64,000 bases of DNA from Lingula anatina (Eukaryota > Brachiopoda > Lingulata > Lingulida > Lingulidae): assembly GCF_001039355.2 (NCBI RefSeq), contig NW_019773903.1, forward strand, positions 92,764 through 156,763, read 5' to 3'. The notes under the pieces are model-generated. The model was not told the DNA's origin and ran no database searches. It saw nothing but the letters and a program-made list of their open reading frames with translations. The translations under genes were made by a program, and so were the position numbers. Positions 61,698 through 64,000 of this stretch are shown piece after piece (within the stretch, counting starts at the first letter, position 1; each line of letters opens with the position of its first letter).

Positions 61698-63588
61698 ATA
61701 TTTTGTAATTTTACCAGTTTTTCTACCCTCTACCAGGGCGACAGATAGATTTTTTACAGATGTTCACAGATATGTGTCTAGATCTAAAGCTATATAGATA
61801 GACGGTCATTTTGGTCTGTAGAGGGTACAGTTTTTCAATGGTTTTAACCATAAATATATTTGCTTCTATTTCAGTTTTAACATTTTAAGCATGAAATCAT
61901 TTTCCACACAGCTAGGTGTTAGTAAAACTGTATGTAGAGAGAAACTTGTATAGTGAATACGGTAATTCTTCAATCTTTACGATGGGGAAAATGATTGTCT
62001 TGCCGGAAAATTCATTTCCTTCGATTAGCATTTTACGTGTAACGGTGCATTTTAGATGGTATGCCACTGATAACTGCCATGTTAAACTATCAAAACTATT
62101 TCCAAAAGGGACACAAATATAATTATACAGGGAAGGAACCAGGATTATTTAAAGGGGAGGGGGGGGGTGGACTTTTCAGGAATGACAAGCCTCTGATGCA
62201 AAGCCAACCCTTGGCCCCTTGGAATGTTTTGGAGGGCAAACAGTGCCACTGGGAACAGATAAGAACTATAAATTAGCTAGTCAAAATTCTAATTCCAGGA
62301 GGGGAATATCAGTGTTATTTTTTTTCAGAAACCGAAGGGGGAGGGGGGTGTCAGGACCGCCCTGACCCCCCACCCCCACCCCCTCTATTCCGCCACTGTT
62401 ATATAACTGTTTTTACACAAATTTACAAGGCATGATGACTTAGGAGGTTTATTTTTTGTGACAATCTTTTAACCTGGAACCAGCTATTGGAATGACGGGT
62501 GAACAATCCCGTAGTGCATTATTTATTGAACATAACATTTTACTCATTCTCATAGCAACGCTTATTTTACTCTCCCCTTGTGGTTTTTTTATAGGCATGC
62601 CTTTATATCTGGTATATTTCATTTTAAATATCCAGTCTGTATTTGAAACAATATTGTGACATTTATTTGGGTTTTGTATCAAAACTATGACTTAAAATGC
62701 AGCTTTAATGTTTCAGATCAGTTTTCAGAGGAAATCAATAGACAAGACCCACTACTGCAAGAAGCATATCAACGAGCATGTAAGGATGGCTTTGAAAGAG
62801 TGAACAGGGCAAGGGTGATGCTGCTAGGCCATTACGGTGCAGGTAAAACACGCCTGAGAAAGCGGCTACTCGGACAAGAATATGATGAAGAGAATGATCC
62901 AATCACTAATGGTATAGAAACTGACTACGTTCTTGTAAAGGAGGGTTGGAATTCAGATGAAGCTGGTAAGAATAACTGTAGCAATTCAGACAGAAAAAAA
63001 TGTTTCAATATCAAAATTAATTTATCACCTAAATCTTAATTTTAATGGACAATTTAAGGACACTTCTTTTAATAACTCCTTGTTTATCATTTATTTGCAG
63101 TAATCTTAATATTCAGCATATATTTTCTACTTGTTCATCATTTCATGTGCCTTTGTATATAAATATGTATTTCATGACAAATAATAAAATGTTTAAATCT
63201 GTAGAGTGTCATGGGCCAGCAATATCACATTTGCTTGCTGTTAACACAAGAAAGATACACGGGGAAATCCGGGCAAGTCATGCAGGTACGGTAGTATGTG
63301 TACAATTATCTACTAGAACTAGAACATGTATTGGTAATAGTGCCTTGATGATTAACTGCAGAAACATTTTGCTAATTTGAAACAAGAAATAGTAAATCAA
63401 AAAAGAATATATATATATATATATACAATGTAAGATAATATTAAAAATACGATGAAATGCATATATTCTTGGAATCCTTTTAATGAACATTGAATTAATT
63501 TGAATTTTTGAATGAATTACTGTAGAGCTAAAAGGTGGTCAAGTTGTGGAGGCAACTAATGCACCAACATCAGAGAAAGTGGAGAAAT
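60504..63588 (+). CDS. Gene 2: NHL-propeller ROCO protein, 3' partial (tandem paralogue of gene 1)
   Basis: Coding exons 60696-61632, 62717-62965, 63205-63285, 63526-63588, then out of the window. The NHL exon ends AAAGGAG|GTGAGA at phase 1, and the next exon begins at phase 1, so NHL and Roc are fused in one frame. The Roc exons match gene 1 in length and sequence (first one about 95% identical). P-loop GHYGAGKT is intact. The downstream COR, ZU5, UPA, C2 and CARD are expected by analogy but not seen. Confidence 0.85.
60696..61632 (+). CDS. Gene 2 exon: N-terminal leader and NHL-type beta-propeller
   Basis: ATG at 60696, 312 codons plus one base. About 40 polar residues (SGQVTVQTQPPLAGQE) precede six or so blade-like repeats: IYGLAVDKEHLFIVDNEHDR, VKIPYDVAVSQTGHLYITSR, LLEDPRGITLNRKGHVMVCD, EPEYITVSSLNENIVIQDW, LPHGVCTDSYGHIFYADMDN and LKNPNSVEISPAGQMVVGE. 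The (P.G/V.....G.(L/I)(Y/V)V.D) pattern is that of NHL repeats found in TRIM-NHL proteins and many invertebrate sensors. There is no signal peptide, so it is cytosolic. The frame after 61632 (to 61661) is intronic read-through. Confidence 0.88.
61660..61696. repeat. (ATT)n microsatellite in gene 2 intron
   Basis: About 12 ATT units shortly after the NHL exon donor. Confidence 0.92.
62138..62398. mobile_element. hAT-like MITE, copy 3
   Basis: GATTATTTAAAGG, GGAGGGCAAACAGTGCCA, CTAGTCAAAATTCTAATT and TCAGGACCGCCCTGACCCCC correspond in order to the copy at 47751-47986; ends TCCGCCACTG. Lies in the NHL-Roc intron. Confidence 0.65.
62717..62965 (+). CDS. Gene 2 exon: Roc GTPase start with P-loop
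   Basis: 249 nt, phase 1 in and out; same boundaries and motifs as gene 1 620-868. Differences include DP for EP, NRARV for KRARV, KTRLRKRLLG for KTHLRKRLLG and SDEAG for SDDAG. Confidence 0.9.
63205..63285 (+). CDS. Gene 2 exon: Roc domain
   Basis: 81 nt, phase 1 in and out; matches gene 1 1095-1175 (ISHLLAVNTRK for ISRLLAVNTKK). Confidence 0.88.
63526..63588 (+). CDS. Gene 2 exon: Roc linker
   Basis: 63 nt, phase 1 in and out; encodes ELKGGQVVEATNAPTSEKVE. Five codons shorter than gene 1 1393-1470 but with the same start and donor context (GGAGAAAT|GTAAGT). Confidence 0.8.
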
Positions 63589-63761
63589 GTAAGTACTCTG
63601 AGATGTAGTGGTAAATAACTTGCAGGAACATGAGTTAGCTGAAGTCAAAAGTTCCTATACCGTCCTAAAATGTCATCCTGAAGTTCTCTGTAGAAGAACC
63701 CCAATTGTGATGGTCTCTTTGTGTCAGGATGCCTTTTTAGAAATAATCCTTAGTCTGTTTC

Positions 63762-63765
63762 CATT

Positions 63766-63804
<39 letters not shown>

Positions 63805-63841
63805 TTAAGTTTTATATTTATTTATTTATTTATTTATTTTT
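63762..63841. repeat. (TTTA)n microsatellite
   Basis: TTTA units with one interruption, in the gene 2 intron near the window end. Confidence 0.93.
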
Positions 63842-64000
63842 TGTTGGTTAGATAACTATTGCACAATAACCCACTTTTGGTGGGAACGGTAGTGATGGAT
63901 CAAAATGCATACTGATTGTAACAAAAAACACTGAATCAGTAATTTACCAACATCACCTTATCTTGTTATATCAATGTTGTACATACATTACTATTTTACT

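Overview
The window is eukaryotic nuclear DNA from an animal, very probably a marine invertebrate. It is AT-rich, with short exons bounded by GT/AG splice sites and separated by introns full of transposon debris. The metazoan signalling and extracellular domains (ZU5, C2, CARD, TSP1, LamG-like) sit beside Penelope, Harbinger, LINE and Ty3/Gypsy remnants and long (TA), (CA) and (ATT) microsatellites. A lophotrochozoan such as a bivalve or brachiopod fits best, but a hemichordate or another low-GC invertebrate cannot be excluded from sequence alone.

Layout. (1) Positions 620-40001, plus strand: 18 coding exons of one very large ROCO-family gene (gene 1) whose 5' end lies before the window. Every exon junction keeps frame, and the exons join into an open frame of about 1751 codons ending in TAA: Roc GTPase, COR, acidic/Thr linker, ZU5, UPA-like, C2, Gln-rich linker with a possible death-fold segment, and CARD. 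Its introns hold a 7.4 kb element with long terminal inverted repeats (2087-9494), a Penelope-like element (11681-13333), a small MITE, a Harbinger fragment and a LINE (16.3-19.0 kb), a nested minus-strand transposon-type gene (25.3-30.2 kb) and a second palindromic satellite block (37.5-39.3 kb). (2) 40.0-45.1 kb: 3' UTR with an exact 86-bp tandem repeat, then intergenic DNA. (3) 45.1-51.2 kb, minus strand: a secreted TSP1 + LamG-like protein gene, broken by a 537-N gap that is flanked by two near-identical copies of one ~1.1 kb sequence (an unmerged contig overlap). (4) 51.7-58.1 kb: transposon graveyard (direct-repeat-flanked CXC ORF, LINE, Gypsy RT). (5) 58.2-64.0 kb, plus strand: promoter-like CRE/NRF1 cluster and probable noncoding exon, a LINE insertion, then gene 2. 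Gene 2 is a tandem paralogue of gene 1. It starts with a single-exon NHL beta-propeller (60696-61632) that splices in phase into the same Roc exons (62717, 63205, 63526) and then leaves the window.

Read together, the two copies imply a full architecture NHL - Roc - COR - ZU5 - UPA - C2 - CARD of roughly 2060 residues. This looks like a scaffold or sensor combining a propeller recognition module, a GTPase switch, a FIIND/PIDD-like ZU5-UPA unit, a membrane or protein-binding C2 and a CARD effector domain. The role is inferred from domain families; the domain order and frame continuity are read directly from the sequence.
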